Below are positions 25,045-33,266 of a stretch of DNA of 33,840 nt, piece after piece. The notes below the pieces were generated by a model. The model was not told the DNA's origin. It worked only from the letters and a program-made list of their open reading frames with translations, and ran no database searches. The DNA is taken from NCBI GenBank assembly GCA_964458575.1, contig CAYWMD010000069.1:1-33840 (forward strand). The letters run 5' to 3'. The stretch's first letter is position 1; each line of letters opens with the position of its first letter. Both the position numbers and the translations under genes were made by a program. This stretch comes from CAYWMD01 sp964458575. GTDB lineage: Bacteria > Verrucomicrobiota > Verrucomicrobiia > Limisphaerales > JADLHS01.

Positions 25045-25992
25045 TCACGGCGCGGGTTCGTCGGTTTCGCGGGAAACCTTGGCGTGAATCACGCCCTGGT
25101 CGTCGAACCACATTGGGTCAATCGCAAGGAAACGGTTGAAATTGGTCTTGTCGTCCCACTTCTGGTGATACACGAGCCACAGTTTCCTGTCCGGTCCTTC
25201 AATGACGCAATGGTGTCCCGGACCCAGCACCTTGCCGCCGCGATGCGCGATGGGGTTGCCCGTGAATTTCTCGAACGGACCCAGCGGCGATTTCGCCGTG
25301 GCGTAGCCGATGCCGTAATTTGGTGAATCCGCGCCGGTGCCGGAAAACATCAGATAGTAAACGCCCTTGCGTTTGAGCAGGAACGGGCCTTCCGTGACGT
25401 GGCCGCTAATCTTTTCCCACGCTTCGGTGGGGCGGATGACAATGGTGGTTTTGCCTTGTTTCGTTAATGGATCACTCATCGGCTGGGCGCGGATCTTGAA
25501 ACCCTCGAACAGGTCCACGTAGTAGAGATAAAACTTCCCGTCGTCGTCGCGGAACAGGTGCGCATCAATCGCGTCGGTCGCGAGCGCGGCTTTGTCCACG
25601 AACGGCCCGAGCGGCGAATCGGCCACCGCCACGCCGATTTGCTTCTGCGGCCCGCCGGATTTGCGGTTGGGGAGGTTGTCCGTGTAGTAGAGATAGAATT
25701 TGCCGTCGCCTTTGGCGTTGTGAAACACGTCCGGCGCCCACGCCCCGCCGCGGGGATCGTCAAACGCGCGCCCTTTGTTCTCCCAGTTCACCAGGTCCCG
25801 CGATATGTAAGCGTCGTAGCCTTTCGTGTGCGTCGTGGCATACAGATAATAAGTGTCGCCGACCTTGATCACGTGGGGATCGGCCATGCTGGCGCCATTC
25901 AGGAGCGGGTTACGATACGTGCCGCCGCCGGCGGCGTTGCTCGACGCCGCGGCCAGAGTCAAAATGCCAAGGACCTGAAACAATCGCTGCAT
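25045..25992 (-). CDS. Secreted glycoside hydrolase family 43 protein
   Basis: From the ATG at 25992 the protein is 315 residues with a signal peptide (MQRLFQVLGILTLAAASSNA). The frame extends to a TTG next to the upstream stop, but that adds 17 unlikely residues. The five-bladed propeller residues of GH43 are visible: general base Asp38 in MADPHVIKVGDTYYLYAT, the pKa-setting Asp143 in AIDAHLFRDDDGKFYLYY, and general acid Glu201 in GHVTEGPFLLKRKGVYYL. GH43 enzymes release arabinose, xylose or galactose from plant or microbial polysaccharides; specificity cannot be told. It follows the GH44 gene by 51 bases on the same strand, so the two probably act together outside the cytoplasm. Confidence 0.9.
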   Translation of the reverse strand: MQRLFQVLGILTLAAASSNAAGGGTYRNPLLNGASMADPHVIKVGDTYYLYATTHTKGYDAYISRDLVNWENKGRAFDDPRGGAWAPDVFHNAKGDGKFYLYYTDNLPNRKSGGPQKQIGVAVADSPLGPFVDKAALATDAIDAHLFRDDDGKFYLYYVDLFEGFKIRAQPMSDPLTKQGKTTIVIRPTEAWEKISGHVTEGPFLLKRKGVYYLMFSGTGADSPNYGIGYATAKSPLGPFEKFTGNPIAHRGGKVLGPGHHCVIEGPDRKLWLVYHQKWDDKTNFNRFLAIDPMWFDDQGVIHAKVSRETDEPAP

Positions 25993-26043
25993 GGTCCAAC
26001 CCAGACGCGGCGCGACTGGTTTTGATTCACGGGTGGTGTTCAA

Positions 26044-28326
26044 TCATTCGGACCCGGGCAGCCACACGGCGCGGAAAAACTGGAACGGCGGCACGGTCAT
26101 GGGCGTGGGCAGAACCAGCGGCGACGCTGTTGCGGTGTTGGTCGAAACCGCGAGCCATTGAGTGAAGTTGGTCGAACCTTCGATGCGGTAAAGTTGACCG
26201 GGCGTGCCGGTGAGCCGGAGGTATCCCGGTTCAGTCTCCAATCGCGGTTTCGGTTCGGGTAAGACCAACAGCGTAATGCTTTGCGCGGGCAGGGAGAGGT
26301 TGATGGTTGCGTTGGACAGCGGCGCGTCCGCCAGGCGCGTGATCGTGTTGGCGGCAGTGAGTTGCCAGAGTTGTGCGTTGGTCGTGCCGGTAAAATTTGT
26401 CAGCCCCACCGGCACGCTGATGGAACCGGTCAGCGCCTTGTGAACCAGCATCACGGTGAGTGCGGCATCGCTCGAACGTTGCGCGGCAAAGACGGCGAGC
26501 GCATCCGCGCTGACGGAATTGCTCACGCTTACGCTGATGTCGCCGAAGGTGGATTTGTTCCCGTCGTAGTTCCGATACATTTGCATCGCCTTGAACGTCG
26601 GTGAGCTGGACGGAGGGGTGGTCCAGCGCTCGGCGAGATCCAAGCCCTCGCGTCCGAAAATCCCGAGGACGTCCGCCTGTGCCGTCGCCCCGTTGATGTG
26701 GTTTTCCGCGCCCCAATTGTATTCGGTGAGGCCGGTGAGCGTACCGGGGTAATTCGTGGCGACCCAGCTTTTGAGGCGCGGGATGAGCTGCACGATGCGG
26801 GTGAGTGAATTGTCCGCGAGCCAGCTTTCGTCCACGTAACTGGCGTCCCACAGCGAGCGGGTGGAACGGTTGCGGCGCAACTGCACCGCGGTCGTCACGT
26901 CATTCCCGAACTCGCCGCCCTGCGGGTAATAATGCACCGTGCAGGCATCGAGCAGCCGCTGGTTCGCGTTGCTGCTGGCGCGGCTCATTTCGCGCAGCAG
27001 AAACGGATAAACATCTGCGCCGCCGTGCGCGATGCGGTCGGGGTAAACGCCCGCGTAGCCATTCGTGCCGTCGTATTGCATATCCGCGCCGCTGAAGATC
27101 GTGCCGTAGAAATGCCATTCCTCCGGGCCGAGCACGAGCGCCCCGGGATCGGTGGCTTTGATGCGCGCGGCGTAATTGGTCAGCTTGTCGCGCATTTCAT
27201 TCATCGTCGCGCCGCCGGGATGCACGTCCTGATGGGTCGAGTGCCAGAGGCCCATTTCATTATCGAGATGGTAATACTTCAGCCCGCCGTTGGTCGCGCG
27301 GCCCCACACGTTGGTGAGATGCTGAAGCCAGCCCTGCTGAAACGCGGGCCCGGCCGGCACGTTCGCATCGTTGGAGTCGTTGGTGAGGATGAGCGAACCG
27401 TTCGGGCGGATGCCGTTGCCCATGTCGGGCCAGCCGTTTTCGTTGTCCACATCCTGCTGTGCGCCGTATTTCGCGACGGAATAACTCCACGTCCGCGCGC
27501 GGTTGGGGCCCAGTCTCGCAACCCAGTCGAGCATGGGCATGGTCAGGCTCGGCTCGGCGCCGCCGTGGCGCGACTCGCGGATGAAACTGTCGCCGTGCTC
27601 GCCGGCGTTGGTGCTGGCGTAGGCGAGGCTAGCGAAAAAATAATCGAAGGCGCGGTTGTCGGCGTTGAGCTGCCAGTTGTAGCGCGATGTGGGATTGCCG
27701 CCCTGGCGGTTGAGCGGAGCGTTCAGCGATTTCAAATCGTTCGACGACGCGTAGGCCACGCCGTAAATCCGAGGATCAATGCGCCGTCGCCCCGCCGCCG
27801 CGTCCACGCGCACCCACGCCGGGGTTGGCGGGTTCGTGGTTCCGAGCAAAACCACGTCGTCCACGAAGAAGGCCGGCTGGGTCGAATTCGTCCGGCTTTG
27901 CAGGTAAAAGCCATCGAAGGTGGTCTGGTTGGTCAGGCCCAGCGCCGCGAGCGGGATCGTGAACTCCCGCCAGGCGTTGGTCGGCAGCGGCGGCAGGTTG
28001 GTGGTGAGCACCGGGCTGCCGTTGGTGAGCGCCTGCAGCCAGAGCAACTGGCCGCCGCTCGCCCCGCCGTTGAGCCAGAGGGTGATCGCCGAGAATTGCG
28101 ATGCGTCCTGCGCCGGGTGCGCGAGGTACAGCGCCTCCCACGCACCCGCCGTGACCTGAATTGATTTGGCGCCGGTGTGAACCGGTGACGCGTTGTTCGT
28201 GTCTGTCGCGGCCCAGCTCCAATCCTGCCAGTCCTCTTGCAGTGAATCATCGAACAGGGTCTGGTCCACGGCGATGACCTTGGTGGCCATCAACGTCAGC
28301 GCCAGCAAACGGCTAAAGATGCTCAT
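26044..28326 (-). CDS. Secreted glycoside hydrolase family 44 enzyme
   Basis: From the ATG at 28326 the protein is 760 residues with signal peptide MSIFSRLLALTLMATKVIAV. An N-terminal beta-sandwich (about 25-165, ending TQPAFFVDDVVLLG) looks like a carbohydrate-binding module. The GH44 domain starts near 175 (RIDPRIYGVAYAS; NRQGGNPTSRYNWQ) and carries the acid/base Glu357 in YYHLDNEMGLWHSTHQDVHP and the nucleophile Glu535 in LTGLTEYNWGAENH. A C-terminal strand domain (GTPGQLYRIEGSTNFTQWL) is a common verrucomicrobial tail. GH44 members are endo-beta-1,4-glucanases and xyloglucanases. It is the first gene of a pair with GH43 and divergent from the lipoprotein gene. Confidence 0.9.
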   Translation of the reverse strand: MSIFSRLLALTLMATKVIAVDQTLFDDSLQEDWQDWSWAATDTNNASPVHTGAKSIQVTAGAWEALYLAHPAQDASQFSAITLWLNGGASGGQLLWLQALTNGSPVLTTNLPPLPTNAWREFTIPLAALGLTNQTTFDGFYLQSRTNSTQPAFFVDDVVLLGTTNPPTPAWVRVDAAAGRRRIDPRIYGVAYASSNDLKSLNAPLNRQGGNPTSRYNWQLNADNRAFDYFFASLAYASTNAGEHGDSFIRESRHGGAEPSLTMPMLDWVARLGPNRARTWSYSVAKYGAQQDVDNENGWPDMGNGIRPNGSLILTNDSNDANVPAGPAFQQGWLQHLTNVWGRATNGGLKYYHLDNEMGLWHSTHQDVHPGGATMNEMRDKLTNYAARIKATDPGALVLGPEEWHFYGTIFSGADMQYDGTNGYAGVYPDRIAHGGADVYPFLLREMSRASSNANQRLLDACTVHYYPQGGEFGNDVTTAVQLRRNRSTRSLWDASYVDESWLADNSLTRIVQLIPRLKSWVATNYPGTLTGLTEYNWGAENHINGATAQADVLGIFGREGLDLAERWTTPPSSSPTFKAMQMYRNYDGNKSTFGDISVSVSNSVSADALAVFAAQRSSDAALTVMLVHKALTGSISVPVGLTNFTGTTNAQLWQLTAANTITRLADAPLSNATINLSLPAQSITLLVLPEPKPRLETEPGYLRLTGTPGQLYRIEGSTNFTQWLAVSTNTATASPLVLPTPMTVPPFQFFRAVWLPGSE

Positions 28327-28455
28327 GCAAATCTGCCGGCAAGAATACACCCCGGCCGCATTGAAGCAACCCGGCGCAAGCTGACGCGGCTGCCCGCCAT
28401 CGGGTTGCCATTGCCAGCTCCGCTGTTTTTTGCGAAGCTCCGCGCGCAAACCAAA

Positions 28456-29121
28456 ATGCCAAAGACTATGAAAATGTTAACGCCAATCGGAATCGGTGCC
28501 GGCTGTCTCCTGCTCGGTCTCGCCCTCGGGCTGACGGGTTGCGCCTCGTCGGGCTATCAGCAGGGTCATCACGTGGGCGCCAGCCTGCAAACGGAGGCGG
28601 GCCGGATTGACGCGCAACTGGTCAAAACGGATGCCGCGGTCTCCGCCCTGAATGACCTGATCAACAACCCCCAGTCGGATCTGCGGCCCCAATTCAAAGC
28701 CTTTTCCGCGGCCCTGGGCAAGCGCGGCACCTTGGCGGAGACCATTCAACTGGCGGACAAACATCTGCAGGCGCAGGGCACGAATTATTTCGCCGCGTGG
28801 GACAAGGAACTGGCCGCCATCCAGAACGAGGAAATCCGCCGTCGCGGACAGGATCGCCGGATCGCGGTGCAAAACCAGTATGACGCGGTGCGCAATGGTT
28901 GCTTGAAAGCGCAAATCGAAATCGGCCCGTTGGAATCGGACCTGTGGGATATCCACCGTTTCTTGAACGCCGACCTCACGCCCGGCGGCCTCGCGGCCAT
29001 CAAGAGCGTCGCGACCCGGGTGAATGAGTTGGCCCCGTCCGTGCGCGGGACGGTGAGCAAGCTGACCGCCGAAATGCGGACGTTGGGCGTCGCAATGTCG
29101 CCGCGCAACGTTCCCCAGTGA
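28456..29121 (+). CDS. DUF2959-like lipoprotein with coiled-coil body
   Basis: The product is about 221 residues. Three close ATGs (28456, 28468, 28474) could start it. The signal ends in LALGLTGCASS, a lipobox with Cys29, so it is probably anchored in a membrane. The rest is almost entirely helical: TEAGRIDAQLVKTDAAVSAL, FAAWDKELAAIQNEEIRRRG and LWDIHRFLNADLTPGGLAAI. This order of helices resembles DUF2959 proteins, whose function is unknown. The gene is alone, divergent from GH44 with a 129-base gap and convergent with the activator gene. Confidence 0.72.
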   Translation: MPKTMKMLTPIGIGAGCLLLGLALGLTGCASSGYQQGHHVGASLQTEAGRIDAQLVKTDAAVSALNDLINNPQSDLRPQFKAFSAALGKRGTLAETIQLADKHLQAQGTNYFAAWDKELAAIQNEEIRRRGQDRRIAVQNQYDAVRNGCLKAQIEIGPLESDLWDIHRFLNADLTPGGLAAIKSVATRVNELAPSVRGTVSKLTAEMRTLGVAMSPRNVPQ

Positions 29122-29151
29122 CGCGCCTGCCCGCGGCGGCGGACGGCAGCG

Positions 29152-29197
29152 CGGTTGAACCTCCGGCCGGAATGGTTTCCAAACGGCGGTTCAATCG
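29152..29197. terminator. Hairpin at the lipoprotein/activator convergent end
   Basis: CGGTTGAACC (29152-29161) pairs with GGTTCAATCG (29188-29197) over ten positions with one G-T pair, leaving a 26-base loop. The right arm contains the stop codon of the activator gene. The long loop and missing T-run make this a weak candidate. Confidence 0.25.
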
Positions 29198-30624
29198 TCC
29201 GATGCCGGTTCCTGCCGGGGATGCAGGCCGAATTGGATGAGCTTTGCCCGCATGGTGATGCGCGTGATGCCCAGCCAGCGGGCGGCCTTGGCCTGGTTGC
29301 CGTGCGCCAATTGGATCGCGCGGGCAAACAGCTCCCGCTCGGCCGTTTCGATCACGCGCGCGTGCGCGTCTGTCAGCTCCTCCCGGCGCGCGGCGGCCAG
29401 CACGTCGTCCACATAGTCGCCCAACGATTGCTGGGCGGAACCCGCCGGGTCGCCGCCCTTGTTCAACGCGCGGCGCGCGTGGTCCAGACTGATCGTGTAG
29501 CCCTGCGCCGCGAGCAGCGCCTTGCGCATCACGTTTTCCAGTTCGCGCACGTTGCCCGGCCACGACTGCGCTTGAAGAAAGTCAGTTGCCTCCGGATGAA
29601 TCGAGGGCGTCGTATTGCCCAGGTCGGGGCCGTGCCGGCTCAGGAAAAAGCGGACCAGCTCGGGTACGTCCTCCCGGCGCTGCCGCAGCGGCGGCAGGTT
29701 GATCACGACGACGTTCAGCCGGTAATAGAGGTCCTCGCGAAAGAGCTTTTCCCGCATGGCGGCTTCCAGATCGCGATGCGTCGCGGCGATGACGCGCACG
29801 TCCACGGAAATCGTTTCCTTGCCGCCGAGCCGCTGGAGGGTTTGCTCCTGAAGCACGCGCAACAGTTTCGCTTGCGTGCCCAGGGTCATGTCGCCGATTT
29901 CATCCAGGAATATGGTGCCGTGGTCCGCCTGCTCGAAACGCCCGATGCGCCGCGCTTCTGCGCCGGTGAACGCCCCGCGCTCGTGCCCGAACAGCTCGCT
30001 CTCCAGCAACGTTTCCGGAATCGCCGCGCAGTTGATCGCGATGAACGGCGCGTTGGCCCGGTCGCTGTGTTGGTAGAGGGCGCGGGCGATGAGTTCCTTG
30101 CCCGTGCCGGTTTCGCCGCGGATGAGGACGTTGACGGGTTTGGACGCCACCCGGCCGATCTCCTTGTAAATGGCCTGCATCGCGGCGCTGCGGCCCACGA
30201 GCGCGTCCCGGCTCCGGCTGGGCTCGCCCAGCGCCACCGGCTCGGACATGCGGCGGTTGCTGTCGGCGGCCTTGTTCACGAGTTCGATCATCTGCGGCAT
30301 GTCGAACGGTTTCAGTAAATAATCGTAAGCCCCAAACTTCATCGCTTCGATGGCGGTGTCCGTCGTGCCGAACGCGGTGACGAGGATGATGGGCAGGCGC
30401 GGTTGCGCGGTGTGCAACTGCCGGACGATTTCCAGTCCGGTCACTCCCGGGACCTTCAGGTCGGTGATGACGACGTGGAATGTTTCTGCCGTGGCGCGGG
30501 CCAGACCGGCGTCCCCGCGCTTTTCGACCGCCACCGCGTGGCCTTCCTCCGCAAGCACGCGCTGCAACGTGTCGGTGATGCCGGGGTCGTCTTCGATCAA
30601 CAGGATGCGGGCTGCGTCATTCAT
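29191..30624 (-). CDS. NtrC-family sigma-54-dependent response regulator
   Basis: From the ATG at 30624 the protein is 477 residues. The receiver domain (about 5-118) has the acidic pair ED(D) at 11-13, phospho-acceptor Asp55 in VVITDLKVPG, Thr83 in LVTAFGT and Lys106 in LLKPF. The AAA+ domain has Walker A GETGTGKE (170-177), the sigma-54 contact loop GAFTGA (217-222), Walker B TIFLDEIGDM and the WPGNVRELEN motif. A Fis-type helix-turn-helix (GNQAKAARWLGITRITMRAK) ends it. It should activate sigma-54 promoters once phosphorylated. It overlaps the kinase stop by eight bases, so the two are translationally coupled partners. Confidence 0.95.
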   Translation of the reverse strand: MNDAARILLIEDDPGITDTLQRVLAEEGHAVAVEKRGDAGLARATAETFHVVITDLKVPGVTGLEIVRQLHTAQPRLPIILVTAFGTTDTAIEAMKFGAYDYLLKPFDMPQMIELVNKAADSNRRMSEPVALGEPSRSRDALVGRSAAMQAIYKEIGRVASKPVNVLIRGETGTGKELIARALYQHSDRANAPFIAINCAAIPETLLESELFGHERGAFTGAEARRIGRFEQADHGTIFLDEIGDMTLGTQAKLLRVLQEQTLQRLGGKETISVDVRVIAATHRDLEAAMREKLFREDLYYRLNVVVINLPPLRQRREDVPELVRFFLSRHGPDLGNTTPSIHPEATDFLQAQSWPGNVRELENVMRKALLAAQGYTISLDHARRALNKGGDPAGSAQQSLGDYVDDVLAAARREELTDAHARVIETAERELFARAIQLAHGNQAKAARWLGITRITMRAKLIQFGLHPRQEPASDD

Positions 30625-32011
30625 TCGTCGCTTGGGGTAGGAGGACGCCGAAAGTCGTGCCGTGATTCGCCTGGGTTTGATATTCCAGCGCGCCGCCATG
30701 CTTCTGGATGATGCCCGCCGCGATGGACAATCCCAGTCCCGTCCCGGTGTCCTTGGTGGTGAAGAACGGATCGAAGAGCCGCTTTTGTACTTCGGGCGGA
30801 ATGCCTTTCCCGTTGTCGGTCACTTCGAGGACCACCGCGTTGGTTTCCACGTTGCCGAGGCGTTTGCGGGTACGGCGCGCGTGCAATTTGATGAGCCCGC
30901 CCCGGCCGATGGCGTCCGCGGCATTTTGAATCAGGTTGATCAGGACCTGCTTGATCTGCGCGGCGTCCGCCCTGACCTGCACGGGCGCGGCCACCTCGGC
31001 CGCAAGCTGGATTTCGTTCCGGGCCAGTTGCGGTTGCATCAGTGTCCGGACGTCCTCAAACAGCGGCTGCACAGCTACGGTGGCCAGTTTGGGCTCGGTG
31101 GGGCGCGCAAAGAGCAGAAAGTCGTTCACGATCCGCTCCAGCCGCATGATTTCGCGTTCGACCACCTTGGCGTCCGCGAACTCGGGCGTTCCCGGTTGAA
31201 ATTTTTTCTGTTGGATGAACAGCGCCGCCTTGATGGCGGTGAGCGGATTCCGGATTTCGTGGGCGATGCCGGCGGCGAGCATCCCCAGGGAGGCGAGTTT
31301 TTCCTGGCGTTCCACCAGCGCCTGGGTCTCAACCAGTTTGACGCGCAACGGCGCGATCATGTCGCGATAAACCACGATGGCCAGCAGCAGGCCAAAGAGA
31401 AACAGGACGCTGAGCGACAGCAGCAACAACACGTGCTCGCCGAGGATGGCCTGGTTGACATTCGCAATCACGATCGCTCGTGAATCGTAATGCGCCTTGG
31501 CGAGCGCCTGCCCGAAATCAAAGAGCCGCTGGGATTCCCGGATCAACCGGGCGTAATCGGCCAGAGTGGCGTTCTGGTTGCCGAGCGACTTCAGCCGGGT
31601 CTGCAATTCGGCCGCTGCGCGCAGATAATCGTCGTACGCGGCGTCAATTTGTTGCATCGCCTTCATTTCCGGCTCGGTTGTCAGTTTGGGCTTCTGTGTG
31701 TCGATCCAGGCATTCAGTTCCGTGCTGGCGTTGCGAAACTGTTCCAGGTCCGCCGGAGCGTGGCTGTCCCCGTAGCGGTACAGGGAATTGTTCAACCGGC
31801 GCAGGTAATCACCAAACTGATCCGCGATGTGGAAGCTTTCCGAGTCCACCTGGGTCAAGCGTCGGCGCAATTCCGTGGTCTGGCGCTGGGAACTGACCGT
31901 CATAAAGCCGATGGCCAGGCCGATGAGCGCAATCGCGGTGGCCAGGCCGATCAATCGGAGTTTGAGCTGAATCTTCATGGCGTGGTGGTCAGTGGCTTGC
32001 CGGCGGAGCAT
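30617..32011 (-). CDS. Membrane sensor histidine kinase, partner of the NtrC-like regulator
   Basis: I choose the ATG at 32011 (464 residues) because AGGTGG lies nine bases before it; the ATG at 31978 (453 residues) has no ribosome binding site but begins closer to the first helix. Membrane helices lie at about 17-37 and 195-215 and flank a helical periplasmic sensor (about 38-190). The HisKA motif GIAHEIRNPLTAIK has the phospho-acceptor His251. The ATPase domain has NLIQNAADAI, DNGKGIPP, FDPFFTTKDTGTGLGLS and KHGGALEYQT, so it is complete. The ligand is unknown. The start region is covered by interleaved inverted repeats, suggesting translational control. Confidence 0.93.
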   Translation of the reverse strand: MLRRQATDHHAMKIQLKLRLIGLATAIALIGLAIGFMTVSSQRQTTELRRRLTQVDSESFHIADQFGDYLRRLNNSLYRYGDSHAPADLEQFRNASTELNAWIDTQKPKLTTEPEMKAMQQIDAAYDDYLRAAAELQTRLKSLGNQNATLADYARLIRESQRLFDFGQALAKAHYDSRAIVIANVNQAILGEHVLLLLSLSVLFLFGLLLAIVVYRDMIAPLRVKLVETQALVERQEKLASLGMLAAGIAHEIRNPLTAIKAALFIQQKKFQPGTPEFADAKVVEREIMRLERIVNDFLLFARPTEPKLATVAVQPLFEDVRTLMQPQLARNEIQLAAEVAAPVQVRADAAQIKQVLINLIQNAADAIGRGGLIKLHARRTRKRLGNVETNAVVLEVTDNGKGIPPEVQKRLFDPFFTTKDTGTGLGLSIAAGIIQKHGGALEYQTQANHGTTFGVLLPQATNE

Positions 32012-32036
32012 GGTGACTGACCACCTGTTCCGCCGG
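31984..32036 (-). promoter_or_regulatory. Interleaved inverted repeats over the kinase start (possible pseudoknot or switch)
   Basis: Arms GGTGGTCAGT (31984-31993) and ACTGACCACC (32016-32025) pair perfectly over ten bases. Arms CCGGCGGA (32000-32007) and TCCGCCGG (32029-32036) pair perfectly over eight. They interleave, so in the minus-strand mRNA the order is A-B-A'-B': either an H-type pseudoknot with linkers of 3, 8 and 6 bases, or two exclusive hairpins. The AGGTGG ribosome site overlaps arm B and pairs with its CCACC partner, and the ATG at 32009-32011 sits between B and A'. This could mask translation of the kinase. Confidence 0.55.
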
Positions 32037-32073
32037 TTTGGGATCGCAATATTCAAAAATCATCAGGTACTGG

Positions 32074-32105
32074 CTTGCGCAAGAACCGTGCGCGGCGTGG
32101 CACGG
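32074..32105. promoter_or_regulatory. Palindrome and inverted repeat upstream of the receiver operon
   Basis: CTTGCGCAAG (32074-32083) is a perfect ten-base palindrome. CCGTGC (32086-32091) and GCACGG (32100-32105) form an inverted repeat with an eight-base spacer that overlaps the -24 element of the candidate promoter. Either could be an operator. They are too close to the promoter for a typical enhancer-type activator site, so a repressor site is as likely. Confidence 0.35.
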
Positions 32106-32113
32106 CTGACGCT
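32098..32113 (+). promoter_or_regulatory. Candidate sigma-54 (-24/-12) promoter
   Basis: TGGCACGGCTGACGCT matches the -24 block TGGCACG in all seven positions, and GC lies exactly ten bases after GG, as sigma-54 requires. The -12 block is ACGCT against TTGCW, so two bases deviate. It faces the receiver operon, whose GTG start is 98 bases downstream, and sits beside a sigma-54 activator gene. The start of transcription would be near 32124. Confidence 0.5.
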
Positions 32114-32211
32114 AAGGGGATAGACAGACGCGCGATGAAGTAGTTCAGAAGTCGTAGTGGATGCGCTTCGCTTCATGTCGCGCTGCGTGAACTAAAAACG
32201 AAAGAACAACT

Positions 32212-32790
32212 GTGCAAACCAATTTGTTTCCCCGCAGCACCGCCCGCGGTCCCCGTCAAAGATATTGGCCCTGGCCGGCGAGGCCTTTTCCGGACCATCG
32301 CCCGGCGCCCCATGCCCCGCGCGCGGGCCGTGACAGCAAACGCATCCTGCTGGCCGATGACGACCCGGGCGTGCGTGAAATGTTGGGGCGCGTGCTCGAA
32401 TCCGAACATTACCAAGTGATGTTCGCAACGAACGGGGCCGAAACCGCGCGGAAATTCGCCGCCAACCCGCCCGACCTCGTGCTGCTGGACTTGAACATGC
32501 CGGAAAAGGACGGCTGGCAGGCGTTCGGCCTGATGTGCGAAAAGCATCCGTTCATACCGGTCATCGTCATCACGGCCCGCCCGCATCAGTACGCCCACGC
32601 GGTGGAACTGGGCGTGGACGCGCTCATGGAGAAACCCTTGAACCTGCCGCTGCTGCTGGAAACGATCCACGGTCTGCTCGCGGAATCGGAAGCCGAACGC
32701 ACGCGCCGGCTCACCGATCCGCAGTTCAACACGGCGTTTCTGTACCGCCCGCCGCCGCCGGCCGGCTTTGCGGAAAAAGGACCGGCATGA
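32212..32790 (+). CDS. Stand-alone receiver-domain protein (first of a tandem pair)
   Basis: The product is 192 residues from a GTG; no ATG lies in frame before the receiver domain. A basic, Pro-rich stretch of about 40 residues (RGPRQRYWPWPARPFPDHRP) precedes the domain. The receiver (about 43-165) has Asp49-51 in LLADDDPG, phospho-acceptor Asp93 in VLLDLNMPEKDGW, the Thr of VIVITARP and the Lys of MEKPL. No output domain follows, only a tail with RTRRLTDPQFN and a Pro run. It probably passes or receives phosphate. It overlaps the next gene by four bases (ATGA). Confidence 0.88.
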   Translation: MQTNLFPRSTARGPRQRYWPWPARPFPDHRPAPHAPRAGRDSKRILLADDDPGVREMLGRVLESEHYQVMFATNGAETARKFAANPPDLVLLDLNMPEKDGWQAFGLMCEKHPFIPVIVITARPHQYAHAVELGVDALMEKPLNLPLLLETIHGLLAESEAERTRRLTDPQFNTAFLYRPPPPAGFAEKGPA

Positions 32791-33266
32791 AAATGCAGGC
32801 CCGGCCCCGCCCGGTCGGCCCGCCGAACCGGGGCACGTTGTTGCTGGTGGACGACGATCCATCGGTGCGGCACATGATCGGGCGGGTGCTGGCCAACGAA
32901 GGTTACCTCGTTCTGTGCGCCGCCAACGGCGCCGAGGCGCTGGGAATCGCTTCCGCCAATCACATTGACCTGGTGCTGTTGGATCTCAACATGCCGGTAA
33001 AAGACGGCTGGGACACTTTCGAAAAGCTGACGGCGGAAAATCCGTTCATTGCGGTGATCGTCATTACCGCCCGGCCCAACCAGCTTTTCACCGCGCTCGG
33101 GGCGGGCGTGGGCGCGTTGTTGGAAAAGCCGCTCGATTTTCCCGTGCTGCTCCAGACCGTGAGCGCCTTGCTCGCCGAACCGACTGCCTCACGCCTCGCG
33201 CGCCTGGCGGGGCATCATGCGGCGTTTCATTACCTGCCATCCTCTGAAGCCGGGGTGCCGCGATGA
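32787..33266 (+). CDS. Stand-alone receiver-domain protein (second of a tandem pair)
   Basis: The product is 159 residues. Receiver marks are Asp22-24 in LLVDDDPS, Asp66 in LVLLDLNMPVKDGW, the Thr of VIVITARP and the Lys of LEKPL. It is clearly a paralogue of the preceding protein: both share DLVLLDLNMPxKDGW, PFIxVIVITARPxQ and a similar LLAE...RLxxL tail. This points to a local gene duplication. There is no output domain. The ATG overlaps the previous stop, and its own stop overlaps the ATG of the small gene that follows, so all three are translationally coupled. Confidence 0.9.
   Translation: MKMQARPRPVGPPNRGTLLLVDDDPSVRHMIGRVLANEGYLVLCAANGAEALGIASANHIDLVLLDLNMPVKDGWDTFEKLTAENPFIAVIVITARPNQLFTALGAGVGALLEKPLDFPVLLQTVSALLAEPTASRLARLAGHHAAFHYLPSSEAGVPR

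Noticed and set aside
26932..28164. 410-codon open frame on the plus strand opposite the GH44 gene
   Set aside because: Antisense to a clear GH44 enzyme with catalytic residues; the Arg/Val-rich translation resembles no protein.
31979..32100. A second sigma-54 promoter driving the kinase on the minus strand
   Set aside because: No GG-N10-GC pair with the flanking TGGCAC block was found in that direction.
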